A stretch of DNA of 64,000 nt. It comes from Hymenobacter setariae. Lineage in GTDB: Bacteria > Bacteroidota > Bacteroidia > Cytophagales > Hymenobacteraceae. This document shows, one piece after another, positions 1 through 8,472 of the stretch; position 1 is the stretch's first letter; each line of letters starts with the position of its first letter. Where the stretch lies: NCBI RefSeq assembly GCF_007713685.1, contig NZ_VMRJ01000008.1, forward strand, positions 1 through 64,000, written 5' to 3'. The translations under genes were made by a program, and so were the position numbers. The notes under the pieces are model-generated. The model searched no databases, was not told where the DNA came from, and worked only from the letters and a program-made list of their open reading frames with translations.

Positions 1-2
1 GC

Positions 3-116
3 TGCAAGCACTACTGGCTCACCCCGGACGACTATCGCACCGAGCAAACCCTACGCGACAAGCTCGACTACCTCATGCCCAGAGTCGGAACTGAGTATAC
101 GGTTACTTTTAGCTGA
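3..116 (+). CDS. 3' end of an unidentified ORF
   Basis: An open frame enters from the left edge and stops at TGA 114-116, giving 37 codons with a natural-looking composition (LTPDDYRTEQTLRDKLDYL). I do not recognise the family. It overlaps the 5' end of the IS3 orfB frame, so it may be the tail of a gene truncated by, or fused to, the insertion sequence. Only the C-terminus is visible and the call rests on composition alone. Confidence 0.25.
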   Translation, partial: CKHYWLTPDDYRTEQTLRDKLDYLMPRVGTEYTVTFS

Positions 117-171
117 CCACTTAATCGACGCTTACCGCATTTCCGCTCGGCGCGCCTGCCGAGTCATTGGT

Positions 172-930
172 TTGCAGCGCGCGAGCTTCGCCTATCAAGC
201 ACGTGGACGCGATGATACCGTTTTGCGCCAGCGCTTGCGGGAGTTGGCGCAAGTGCGAGTGCGCTACGGCAGTCAGCGCCTCTATATCCTGCTACGCCGG
301 GAAGGCTGGCTAGACAATCATAAGCGCGTGCATCGTCTTTACTGCTTGGAAGGCTTGAACTTGCGTAGCAAGCGCCCACGGCGCAATCGGGCCGCGGCCC
401 ACCGGCTAGAACGTCTCCCACTGGGCCGCCTGCATCAGAGCTGGAGCATGGATTTTGTGGCCGATAACCTCTTCGATGGCCGCAAAATCCGCGCCTTAAC
501 GATAGTCGATAATTTTAGTCGCCAGTGCCTGGCCATTCACGTGGGGCAGTCGCTGAAAGGTGAAGATGTCGTGGCCGTGATGCAGCGCTTACAGCAGCAG
601 TTAGGCGTAGTACCTGAGCGCATCCAAGTCGACAATGGCAGCGAGTTTATCAGCAAGGCCCTCGACCGCTGGGCCTACGACCAGCACGTGACGCTGGACT
701 TCTCTCGGCCGGGCAAACCGACCGATAATCCGTACATTGAGTCGTTTAACGGCAGCTTCCGCGATGAATGCCTGAACGTGCATTGGTTTCTATCGCTGAC
801 CGATGCGCAAGATAAAATTGAGCAGTGGCGCCAAGAATACAATGGCTTCCGACCGCACAGCTCGCTACAGAATTTAACGCCCGATGAGGTAGTGGCTGCG
901 GCTACTACTGTCGAGCTTCAGAATGCCTGA
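172..930 (+). CDS. IS3-family transposase OrfB (DDE integrase-like)
   Basis: This is the catalytic part of an IS3-family transposase, which cuts and joins DNA ends. The HTH_21-like start (SARRACRVIG) lies upstream of the first possible start, TTG 172, in the same open frame from about 106. This fits the usual production of OrfB by frameshifting from OrfA. The rve core has all three acidic residues: D in SMDFVADN, D in QVDNGSEF, and E in YIESFNGSFRDECL. No orfA is visible upstream; another short reading frame ends at 116 instead. The element is therefore 5'-truncated or cut by the window edge, and is probably not autonomous although its catalytic domain is intact. Confidence 0.85.
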   Translation: MQRASFAYQARGRDDTVLRQRLRELAQVRVRYGSQRLYILLRREGWLDNHKRVHRLYCLEGLNLRSKRPRRNRAAAHRLERLPLGRLHQSWSMDFVADNLFDGRKIRALTIVDNFSRQCLAIHVGQSLKGEDVVAVMQRLQQQLGVVPERIQVDNGSEFISKALDRWAYDQHVTLDFSRPGKPTDNPYIESFNGSFRDECLNVHWFLSLTDAQDKIEQWRQEYNGFRPHSSLQNLTPDEVVAAATTVELQNA

Positions 931-1260
931 TGCTCCACTTTCAACCGGCCCAGTAAATGGGAGCAGGTCAGTTGCCGAAGCGATACGCAACAGACTGCGT
1001 CGCCACCCGCGAACTGGAATGCGCTCGAGAATGCTCCTCATGACTGACATGTATGGACCGGGCCTTGTCACGCCGGTGATGCTCAGCACGAACTGGCCAG
1101 CCCGTTTAGCTTTTGTGCCAACCTTTTACCCAAGGCCAAGTTTCGGACGCGGTGCTCGATGCGCCGGGCTCACTTATCATTCAGGAAGCGGGCAACCGGA
1201 CGTTCTCGATGCAGACCGCGCTGCACGAGCTGCTAAAATAGCCAGCCTACCTACTATATT
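931..1260 (+). other. Gene-poor spacer with possible coding remnant
   Basis: No convincing intact gene lies between the IS3 orfB and the hairpin. One frame from 1110 to TAG 1239-1241 has coding-like composition (SDAVLDAPGSLIIQEAGNRT) but lacks a start and is closed upstream by TAG at 1107. It may be the 3' remnant of a gene. A weakly similar DNA stretch occurs near 48395-48450. Confidence 0.25.
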
Positions 1261-1358
1261 AAAGCGCCTGTCAGGCTGAGCTGGCGCAGCATTTTTTCGC
1301 GTGAGAAATCATATTTCTAACGGAAGATGCTGCGCCAGCTCAACCTGACAGGCGCTTT
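1261..1358. repeat. Long hairpin with 32-bp arms
   Basis: Positions 1261-1292 and 1327-1358 are inverted copies matching at 31 of 32 bases, separated by a 34-nt AT-rich loop. The arms carry AAAGCGCCTGTCAGG at the outer ends. It sits between the IS3 remnant and the 3' end of the SDR gene, so it could act as a bidirectional terminator. Arms this long and outer CTGTCAGG sequences also resemble dispersed intergenic palindromes of Cytophagales genomes. Confidence 0.8.
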
Positions 1359-1383
1359 GAGCTACCAGATATGGACGACGTGC

Positions 1384-2124
1384 TTAAAACTCCTGCACCG
1401 TGGGGCGTAGCACAATTTCGTTGATATCTACCTCGGCGGGCTGCTCGATGGCGAACGCAATGGCCCGGGCCACTGACGACGCTGGAATAGCCTGTTTGTA
1501 GAACTCTACCACGCCCTTGGCACTTTCCTCGTGCGAGCTGCCGTGCTGTAGCTCCGACTCTACCGCGCCGGGCTCGATGCTGGTGACGCGAATGCTGCCG
1601 CCTACTTCGTGGCGCAGCCCGTCGGATATGGCCCGCACGGCGTATTTGGTGCCGCTGTACACGGTGCCGCCGGGGCTGAACACTTTGATGCCCGCCACCG
1701 ACGAGATATTGATAAAGTGCCCGGACTTTTGCTGCTCGAACACGGGCAAGGCGGCCGCGATACCGTAGAGCACGCCTTTGATGTTGATGTCAATCATGCT
1801 GTTCCACTCGTCCACCTTGGTGGCACTCATGGGCGCAATGGCCATCAGGCCGGCATTGTTGATGATAACGTCGAGGCGACCAAACGCTTCTACAGCCTTA
1901 TCAACCAAGGCTTTTACTTCTTCGGCTTTGGTTACGTCGGTTTGCAGAATCTCTACCTTTCCGCCTGCGGCGCGAATATCGGCAGCAATTTTTTCCAGGT
2001 TTTCGAGGCGGCGCGCGCCTAGCACTACGGCGGCACCTTTGCTGGCCAAATGGCGAGCCGTAGTTTCGCCCAGCCCGCTGCTAGCGCCCGTGATGACGAC
2101 TACTTTATTTTCGATATTCTCCAT
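1384..2124 (-). CDS. Short-chain dehydrogenase/reductase (SDR)
   Basis: A 246-residue classical SDR, an NAD(P)-dependent oxidoreductase; the substrate cannot be told. The Rossmann glycine motif is TGASSGLG near residues 12-19, followed by a DVT segment, the NNAG motif near 90, a catalytic Ser in NISSVAG and the YSGTK active-site Tyr/Lys pair. The length is normal for classical SDRs. It is a single gene on the minus strand with a long hairpin just beyond its stop. An IS1-like remnant lies upstream, about 80 bp from the start. Confidence 0.93.
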   Translation of the reverse strand: MENIENKVVVITGASSGLGETTARHLASKGAAVVLGARRLENLEKIAADIRAAGGKVEILQTDVTKAEEVKALVDKAVEAFGRLDVIINNAGLMAIAPMSATKVDEWNSMIDINIKGVLYGIAAALPVFEQQKSGHFINISSVAGIKVFSPGGTVYSGTKYAVRAISDGLRHEVGGSIRVTSIEPGAVESELQHGSSHEESAKGVVEFYKQAIPASSVARAIAFAIEQPAEVDINEIVLRPTVQEF

Positions 2125-2207
2125 GATGTTCCTCGTTTGGCCTCGCTTTACTTAAGGCGATGTGGGGGATAACCGGTAGCTACAGCAGTTGTTTCTTGGG
2201 TGGTGGT

Positions 2208-2576
2208 CTAATTTAAGGTGGGAGTGTAGTTATCGATAACGATTTTAATGCGGGCAGTATGGATTGCCAAACTTTTGCTAAAGGAGCAGGATTTGCGCAC
2301 CAGCATACCGCACCGCTGCCGTAAGGAGCAATTACTAGCTTCGACAATACTGGTTTGCCCTTCGCCTTTCAGATACGGGCAGTGTCGCCAGCGGGGCAGC
2401 ACGTTTGTATAGGCATTCCAGCGGTCGGTAAAATACCAGCAGTGGCGGCGGTAGCGACGCGGCAAGGCTTGCCACAGCCGCTGCGCCGTTTGAGCACTGC
2501 GGTTGCCCAAAACCCACGCCACGATGCGCCGACTGGCGCGTTCGACCGCAAGCCAGAGCCAGACTTTATGCGCTTT
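2208..2576 (-). pseudogene. insB: IS1-family InsB remnant
   Basis: This frame encodes the catalytic half of an IS1-type transposase. It reads WLWLAVERASRRIVAWVLGN, then YFTDRWNAY (second catalytic Asp) and IVEASNCSLRQRC ... SFSKSL (catalytic Glu and C-terminal signature). An AAAAAAC run typical of the IS1 frameshift site lies at the upstream edge. The segment that normally holds the first catalytic Asp (LDELW-type motif) is missing between that run and WLWLAVE. The copy is therefore probably inactive. Confidence 0.75.
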
Positions 2577-2588
2577 ACAGCGTTTTTT

Positions 2589-2889
2589 CTAAAACTTCTT
2601 CCGCCGCAGTCGGGGCAGCGGGGGCGAAGCTGCCCGCGCTTTTTTTAGCAGCTTAGCCACCGTCACGCGCGCCACGCCCGTGGCGTGCACAATGCTACGT
2701 TGGGAGTTGCGTTCTACGTAACAGTTTTTCCACCTGGGCATATTGGGCGGCTTTGGCGACAGCAGCGGGCGTAAAACGCGCTTGGTAGCCACAGGCTTTA
2801 CACTGATATTCGGCATGCCCTTGGCTCGTACCATTGCGCCGAATAGGTTCGCTGCCACATTGGGCACATAGATGTTGCGTGTAAACCAT
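2589..2889 (-). pseudogene. insA: IS1-family InsA, frameshifted
   Basis: The N-terminal zinc-finger part is clear (CAQCGSEPIRRNG ... YQCKACGYQ, two CxxC pairs), starting at the ATG ending at 2889. The reading frame then shifts at about 2722. The expected continuation (ERNSQRSIVHATGVARVTVAKLLKKA, a helix-turn-helix) lies in another frame down to about 2589. In active IS1 elements the only frameshift is at the insA/insB boundary, so this internal one marks a decayed gene. Confidence 0.75.
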
Positions 2890-2918
2890 AATCCCTCCTA
2901 CGCTTTTCACCTCTTAAT

Positions 2919-2956
2919 GGGGTTCTTTTGCCAAAAGGGCGGATTTACACGCTAAG
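2919..2956 (+). repeat. Tn3-type terminal inverted repeat, left
   Basis: A 38-bp end beginning GGGGTTCTTTTGCC and finishing TTTACACGCTAAG. It matches the right end at all but three positions. Confidence 0.8.
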
Positions 2957-3063
2957 CCCGGTTAGCAAAAAGGGTTATAGTACTGCCTGAGAAAGACTGA
3001 TTCTACGCTGTAGAGCGGGTGCGTGCTGCCTATCAACAAGGAACTCCTTTTTGATAACCTCCG

Positions 3064-3678
3064 ATGCCCGCCAACCCGACCGACCAGCCCACCCGCGTGG
3101 CGCTCTATGCCCGCGTCTCCCCCCTCGACAAAGGGCAGGCCCGGGAGACGCAGCTGCGCCCCCTGCGCGAGTACGCCCAGCGCCGCGGCTTTGCCGTTGT
3201 CGATGAATACGTGGACTAGGCCTCGGGTACCAGCGAGGAATGAACTCAGTACAAACGGATGATGGTGGCGGCCAAGAACCGGTAGCTCGACGCGGTGCTG
3301 GTCCGGCGCTACGACCGCTTTGCCCGCTCGACCCAGGCGCTGGTCAACGCGCCGAAGGAATTCCAGAGCCTAGGGGTGGACTTCGTCTCCTACCAGGAAA
3401 ATATCGACACCACCACGCCCACGGGCGAGTTGGGGTTCCACGTCATGGCCTCGCTGGCCCTGCTTGAGAGCACGCTCATCAGCCAGCGCGTGCGCGCCGG
3501 CATGGCCCGGGCCAAAGCCCAGGGCAAACACGTGGCCCGCCCCCCGCTGGCGCAGGTTAGGCAGGAGGCCATTGCGCAGCTTCTGCGCGAAGGCTTATCT
3601 ATGAATCAAGTCATCAAGCAGTTAGACCTGGCCTATGGCACCGTCTACAATTACGCCCAGAAGCTAAAAAGTGCTTAG
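3064..3678 (+). pseudogene. Serine recombinase/resolvase, three nonsense codons
   Basis: Read through its stops, the frame gives a 204-residue resolvase. It has an N-terminal RVALYARVS with the nucleophilic Ser, the LVRRYDRFARS arginine-rich active-site segment, an ASLALLESTLISQRVRAGM dimer helix and a C-terminal helix-turn-helix (SMNQVIKQLDLAYGTVYNYA). In-frame TAG (3217), TGA (3241) and TAG (3283) interrupt it within 23 codons, with no frameshift. It fills the Tn3-type element, where it would have resolved cointegrates. A fragment from 3295 could be translated but would lack the catalytic Ser. Confidence 0.85.
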
Positions 3679-3711
3679 CGTGTAAATCCGCCCTTTGGGA
3701 AGAAGAACCCC
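3674..3711 (-). repeat. Tn3-type terminal inverted repeat, right
   Basis: Inverted partner of the left end, with the GGGG outer tip at 3708-3711. The resolvase stop codon (3676-3678) lies inside this repeat. Confidence 0.8.
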
Positions 3712-3747
3712 TGTTAGCCATGGACTCGGAGGTTTTACCCTATTTGT

Positions 3748-3927
3748 TTAACAACACCCTTCGTAAACTGCCCCACGCTGGTGCCAACTCACTTTCGTAG
3801 CCAGTGGCTGCGCGTTCTTAAAGGCTGCCCGTACGGCTTCGGGCAGCCTGGCAGCAGCAACGTGCTGCGCCCACAGCTGGCCCGGCAGCAGGAAAATCAG
3901 GAGCAGTGCGGTGCAGGTCTTTATCAT
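3748..3927 (-). pseudogene. Truncated PepSY-like secreted protein
   Basis: A 59-codon minus-strand ORF starts with a signal peptide (MIKTCTALLLIFLLPGQLWAQ). It continues with LPEAVRAAFKNAQPLATKVSW, the opening of the PepSY-like fold also seen in the gene at 16864-17370. It ends abruptly after GAVYEGCC, where family members continue for another 50-100 residues. It lies just outside the Tn3-type element and looks 3'-truncated. Confidence 0.55.
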
Positions 3928-4601
3928 AAATAGCAACTGATAGGCGGTCGACCCGGGCGCTTCACCCGGTTGCCGACAAGTACTTATTTGCCGATTAGCA
4001 GTACCAGAGTAATTTATTGCGGTCGCCACGGGGTGCTGAGGCTCGGCGTGACGCCGTATAAAGTGGGCACTACGCCTAAGTATCGGCTGCCAGTACCACC
4101 AGCCCACTCCCTAGTAGTAGCTGTAGCCGGCTGCAAAAGGATTACGATGATTCAGGTGGCTGAGCGATAGCTACTGCGCGGGAAGTGAGTGAGGCGTTGT
4201 TCGCTCAGTCACCCCCAAACCTACCGGCTGATTCTGGCGCAAATCTGGTTTTATCTGCTTTTAGTACCAAGTGACTTTGCCAGCTTTCAAGCGGCGTGAC
4301 TGGGTGCGTAAAGACTTGCCCTGCGCTGGCTACTGCTTGCCCAGGGCCTTTTCAGTGGCGCTTCTCAGTCGCGCTACAGTGTAGCAGCTACAGAGTGGCG
4401 CCAGAATTAGCCAGTAGGTTTGGCGAAAAACCATCCTGTTCAGTTGGGTTGCACGTGCTGAGCGCGCCGCAAGCCAACCGATGCCTTACTCCTGGCGCGG
4501 CCTGCACCAAGTCCTGCTTACTCCGGCTCCTCCGCTTTTTAAAATCAGCAAGGCCGGTAAGTTCGGGCCGCTCGGACTAAGCAGGGATACAGCTAAGAAT
4601 T
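3928..4601. other. 674-bp non-coding spacer
   Basis: I see no credible gene here. The one plus-strand ORF (4296-4580) has an unnatural composition, rich in Ser, Cys and Arg, and no recognisable motif. The spacer probably holds the promoter of the TonB-dependent receptor, but I could not fix a clear TTTG/TAnnTTTG pair. Confidence 0.4.
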
Positions 4602-7016
4602 ATGTCAATAGTATCTAGTAGCTGGCGGCTAGGGCTGCTGGCGGCGGCACTGGCCAGCGCCGCCCCGGCCCAGGCCCAGCAGGGAGCAGTGCGCGGCACT
4701 TTGCAGGAAGCGGGTACCAACCAGCCCGTTTCATTTGCCAGCGTGGTGCTGCTGCACAGCCCTGATTCCACCTTCGTAACGGGCGCGCAGGCCAACGAGG
4801 CGGGCGCGTTTGAGCTGACCAAGCTGCCGCTGGGCACCTACATCCTGCAAACTACGGCCGTGGGCTACCGCCCCGGGCGGCGGGTTATCAGCCTCACGGC
4901 CGGCGCCCCTACCCTGGCGCTGGGTTCGCTGCCCCTGCGCCCGGCGGCCACCCAGCTCACTGACGTGGTGGTGACGGCCGAGCGGCCGGTGGTGAGCGGC
5001 GGCCTCGACAAAAAGGTAGTAGATGTAACCAAAGACCTGACGGCCACTGGTGGCACGGCTATCGACGCGCTCCAGAACGTGCCCTCCGTGACGGTAGACC
5101 AGACCGGGGCCGTGAGCATTCGCGGGGCCAGTAACGTCACGATTTTCATTGACGGCAAGCCTACCGGTACCACGCTCGACCAGATTCCGGCCAGCAGCAT
5201 TCAAAGCGTAGAGGTCATCACCAACCCCTCGGCCCGCTATGACGCCAGTGGGGCAGGCGGCATTCTCAACATCATCCTGAAGAAAGAGCGGCGCGAGGGC
5301 CTGAACGGCCAGGTAAATGCCACCGGCGGCACCGGCGACAAGGCCAATGCCTCGCTGCTGCTCAATTACCGGAAGGGGAAGTTCAATGCCTTCGGGCAGT
5401 ACGACTACCGGCGCGACCGGCGGCGTTTCGTGGGCACCGTGGACCAGACCACTATGGGCCGCGACAGTACCCTACTGCTGCACCAGGACCGGGCCGGTGT
5501 GAGCCTGCAAAATACCCACGCCCTGCGTCTAGGGGTAGATTATGCTTTCACGCCCGAGCAGACGCTGACGCTGGCCGTGCAGCCGCGCCTGAACCTGAAC
5601 ACAACCGACGAAACCCTGCTTTCGCGCCAAGTAAATGGCACGGCGGGCAACCGGCCCGTGCTGGCCGGCACCAGCAACCGCTATAACATCGGCGCGGGTA
5701 CTTTCAGGGCGGCTGACATCAGCCTGGACTACCGCCGCGAGTGGGCCGCACAGAAAGGCCGCGAGCTGACGGCCAGCGCCGTGTACACGCCGCTGCTAAA
5801 CAACAATGCGGTGAACTCGCGCCTAGCCTACCTTGACAACAGCCAGCGTACGCAGCAGCAGCAAACCCGCAACCGCACGGCGCAGGCCACGGCCCAGGTC
5901 GACTACGTGCACCCGCTGGGCGAGAAAAGCCGCTTCGAAACCGGCGCCCGCAGCACGCTGCGACGTTACGACCTCGACTACCAGTTTGCCAGCACGCCGG
6001 CGCTGGCTTTTGACCCCAGTAACCGCTTCGTGTACAGCCAGTACGTTCAGGCCGCCTACGGGCTGTATTCGGGCGCCCGTGGCAAGCTCAGCTACCAGGC
6101 CGGGCTGCGGGCCGAGCACACCACCATTACCGGCGACCAGCGCACCACCAACGAGCAGTTCACGCAGCGCTACCTGAGCTTGTTTCCGACCGCCGTGCTA
6201 GCCCTTGACCTGCCCCACGACCAGCGCGTGCAGCTCAGCTACTCGCGGCGCGTGGGCCGGCCCGAAGCCAATGACGTGAATCCCTTTCTCGACCGTACCG
6301 ACCAGCTCAATCTGCAAGCCGGCAATCCGCAGCTGCGACCCGAGTTTGTGAACGCCTTCGAGCTGGGCCACCAGGTAGACTGGGCCGGCGGGCGCAGCCT
6401 GGGCACCACGGCCTTTTACCGCCTCGAAACGGCCACCCTTAAGCCCTTTCGCCAAGTCATCACTGACCCGCTCACTGGCAACCTGGTGACGCTAACTACC
6501 CGTCTGAACGTGGGCGACGAAACCTCCTACGGCCTGGAAGTGGTGGGCGCCACGCCCCTGGCCGCCTTTTGGAAGGTCAACGGCACGGCCTCGGCGTTTC
6601 GGCGCACCATCCGGGGCAATACCAGCGGTACGGCCGTCAACACGGCCAGCCTGGCCTTCACGGGCCGCCTAAACAACACGTTTCCCCTCAGCAAGCGACT
6701 CGATGCGCAACTGGCCCTTAACTACCGCTCGCCTATCAACTCGGCCCAGGGCACGCGGGGCGAGAACTTCAACATTGACCTGGCCGCCCGCTACAATGTG
6801 CTGGGCGAGCACGGCACCTTCACGCTGCGCGTGGCCGATATCTTCAACACGCTGCGCTTTGACTCCCGCGACGGGGGGGCTGATTTTGCCACCGTCACCC
6901 GCTTCAAGCGCGAGTCGCGCATTGCCTACCTGGGCTTCACCTACCGCTTCGGCCAGGGCCAGGAAAGCCGCGCCCGGCGTAAAAATGCCGACGAGGAGGG
7001 CGGCGCCGACAACTAG
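4602..7016 (+). CDS. TonB-dependent receptor, outer-membrane beta-barrel family
   Basis: An 804-residue outer-membrane receptor of the Bacteroidota type. A signal peptide (about 1-25, ending AQAQ) is followed by a CarboxypepD-regulatory-like beta domain (about 28-105: VRGTLQEAGTNQPVSFASV). Next comes a plug domain (about 120-230: TDVVVTAERP, IDALQNVPSVTVDQ, SVEVITNPSARYDASGAGGILNI) and a large 14- or 16-strand-like barrel with alternating aromatic strands ending YLGFTYRFGQG. Such proteins import iron complexes, peptides or sugars with energy from TonB; the substrate is not visible. It is followed after 3 bp by the TauE/SafE gene, so the two are likely co-transcribed. The start is the first Met before the signal peptide. 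Confidence 0.92.
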   Translation: MSIVSSSWRLGLLAAALASAAPAQAQQGAVRGTLQEAGTNQPVSFASVVLLHSPDSTFVTGAQANEAGAFELTKLPLGTYILQTTAVGYRPGRRVISLTAGAPTLALGSLPLRPAATQLTDVVVTAERPVVSGGLDKKVVDVTKDLTATGGTAIDALQNVPSVTVDQTGAVSIRGASNVTIFIDGKPTGTTLDQIPASSIQSVEVITNPSARYDASGAGGILNIILKKERREGLNGQVNATGGTGDKANASLLLNYRKGKFNAFGQYDYRRDRRRFVGTVDQTTMGRDSTLLLHQDRAGVSLQNTHALRLGVDYAFTPEQTLTLAVQPRLNLNTTDETLLSRQVNGTAGNRPVLAGTSNRYNIGAGTFRAADISLDYRREWAAQKGRELTASAVYTPLLNNNAVNSRLAYLDNSQRTQQQQTRNRTAQATAQVDYVHPLGEKSRFETGARSTLRRYDLDYQFASTPALAFDPSNRFVYSQYVQAAYGLYSGARGKLSYQAGLRAEHTTITGDQRTTNEQFTQRYLSLFPTAVLALDLPHDQRVQLSYSRRVGRPEANDVNPFLDRTDQLNLQAGNPQLRPEFVNAFELGHQVDWAGGRSLGTTAFYRLETATLKPFRQVITDPLTGNLVTLTTRLNVGDETSYGLEVVGATPLAAFWKVNGTASAFRRTIRGNTSGTAVNTASLAFTGRLNNTFPLSKRLDAQLALNYRSPINSAQGTRGENFNIDLAARYNVLGEHGTFTLRVADIFNTLRFDSRDGGADFATVTRFKRESRIAYLGFTYRFGQGQESRARRKNADEEGGADN

Positions 7017-7019
7017 CCC

Positions 7020-8057
7020 ATGGGTCTGCTCCTGATTTTTGTGGTCGCGCTGCTGGCCTTTGGCCTCAGCACGCTGAGCGGCGGGGGCGCGGGCCTGCTG
7101 CTGCTGCCGGTGCTGGCGCGGGTGCTGCCGGCGTCGAGCGTGCCGGCGGCCCTCACGGTGGGTACGGCGACGAGCACGGTGTCGAAGCTGGCGCTGTTCT
7201 GGCGCCGTATCGCCTGGCCCGTGACGCGGCGCTTCGTGCCAGGAGCGGTGCCGGGCGTGCTGCTGGGGGCCTACCTGCTCAAGTACCTCAACCCGCTGTA
7301 CCTGGAAGTTTTTATCGGCCTGTTTCTGCTCTCCAACCTGCCGGCCGCGCTGCGGCGCTCCGCCCCCGACGAGGCCGGCGCCACCCCCGAGCGGGCCGGC
7401 TGGCTGAAGCTGAGCATCATCGGCTTTCTAGCCGGCTTTTTGTCGGGCCTCACCGGGGCGGTGGGCTTGCTATTCAACAAGTTCTACTTTCGCTACGGGC
7501 TGAGCCGTGACGAAGTAATCGCCACGCGGGCGGCCAATGAGGTGCTGCTGCACGGCATTAAGCTTGGGCTCTATCTTTACCTGGGGCTGCTAACGGGGCC
7601 GGTCTGGCGGGCGGGGGCCGTGGTAGCGGTGGCGGCGGTGCTAGCCACGGCCGGGGCCAAGCGACTGGTCAAGTATTTGTCGGAAAGCTTGTTTCAGCGC
7701 ATCGGCTACGCGGCCATGGTGCTGAGCGGGGTGTTCATGCTGGGTTCGGCTACCCAGGAGCTGCGCAGCACCCAGAACCTGCGGGCCAGTACCCGCGTCT
7801 TCGGCGGCGACCTGGAAATAACCGGCTGGTGGCGCAGCACCAGTCTGACGCTGGAGCTGGAAATGGATGAGAGCCCCGCCATCGAGCAGCCCGTGCCCCT
7901 GGCCGACCTGCCGGCTTCCGTGCGGGCGGCCATCGGCCGCCTGCCAAAGCAGCGGCCCATCGTCAAGGTAGAGGAAGTATGGAAGCTTAACCACCATTAC
8001 TATGAGGTGTATCTGAACGACCAAGGCCGGGTATACTCCGTGGACATACCGGACTAG
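7020..8057 (+). CDS. TauE/SafE-family permease with PepSY-like C-terminal tail
   Basis: A 345-residue inner-membrane protein. Residues 1 to about 245 are the TauE/SafE fold: paired membrane segments, a LSGGGAGLLLLPVLARVLP opening and the internal repeat GFLAGFLSGLTGAVGLLFNKF. The family exports sulfite or other organosulfur anions. The last roughly 65 residues (PVPLADLPASVRAAIGRLP ... YYEVYLNDQGRVYSVDIPD) form an extra domain. It has the pattern of PepSY-like modules: a helix, then KVEEV, then a strand ending with the (Y)YEV and G-x-xY motifs. This fusion is unusual, because the second TauE/SafE gene here (15895-16611) has a PepSY-like protein as a neighbour. The start lies 3 bp after the receptor stop. 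Confidence 0.85.
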   Translation: MGLLLIFVVALLAFGLSTLSGGGAGLLLLPVLARVLPASSVPAALTVGTATSTVSKLALFWRRIAWPVTRRFVPGAVPGVLLGAYLLKYLNPLYLEVFIGLFLLSNLPAALRRSAPDEAGATPERAGWLKLSIIGFLAGFLSGLTGAVGLLFNKFYFRYGLSRDEVIATRAANEVLLHGIKLGLYLYLGLLTGPVWRAGAVVAVAAVLATAGAKRLVKYLSESLFQRIGYAAMVLSGVFMLGSATQELRSTQNLRASTRVFGGDLEITGWWRSTSLTLELEMDESPAIEQPVPLADLPASVRAAIGRLPKQRPIVKVEEVWKLNHHYYEVYLNDQGRVYSVDIPD

Positions 8058-8231
8058 CTACCTGCTCGTTGGGATTTTTGGCCGCAGTCATCTACCCGGT
8101 AAGCAGCCGTAATTCCTGACACATAAGGTGTCGCAACAAATTCTGCACAGAATTGCCGGATAGCTTGCCCCCTGCTTCGCCAACCCGTGCTACGCTCAGC
8201 TCCGCGCTGCAGGTGGCGCCGGGTACTAAAC

Positions 8232-8447
8232 ATGAAAACCTCTCCTTTTTTCCGGCTGTCGCCGCCGGCCACGGAGTCGCCCGCCGCTAAACCGGTGCGC
8301 TACCCCTACCACGATGACGATGCGTGCCCCATAGGCCAGGAAGTGAAGCGTAGCGGCGAGTGGCGCCCCTACAAACCCACCCGGCTGGCCGACACGCGGG
8401 TTCGCTGCTCTCAGTGCATCGAGCTGGGGTACTCCGTTGCGCGCTAG
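8232..8447 (+). CDS. Small Cys-containing hypothetical protein
   Basis: A 71-residue protein starting at ATG 8232. It has a charged middle (YPYHDDDACPIGQEV) and a C-terminal RCSQCIELGY with a CxxC pair. With the upstream Cys this could bind zinc. Function unknown. It lies between the TauE/SafE gene and tolC on the same strand. Composition and the conserved-looking motifs argue for a real gene. Confidence 0.6.
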   Translation: MKTSPFFRLSPPATESPAAKPVRYPYHDDDACPIGQEVKRSGEWRPYKPTRLADTRVRCSQCIELGYSVAR

Positions 8448-8472
8448 CGGCTATTTTCTTACTAACCACAGT

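Larger units (their letters stand above)
2919..3711. mobile_element. Tn3-type miniature element with dead resolvase
   Basis: The unit is 793 bp and is bounded by 38-bp inverted repeats that start GGGG outside and end ACGCTAAG inside, the hallmark of Tn3-family ends. The only gene inside is a serine recombinase with three nonsense codons; no tnpA is present. The flanking 5-mers (TTAAT on the left, TGTTA on the right) do not match, so no target duplication is visible. The left end abuts the IS1-like remnant. I infer a non-autonomous Tn3 derivative that moved using a transposase in trans. Confidence 0.75.

Noticed and set aside
4296..4580. A 94-codon ORF upstream of the TonB-dependent receptor
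   Set aside because: Composition rich in Ser, Cys, Arg and Pro with no motif, and no ribosome-binding context.
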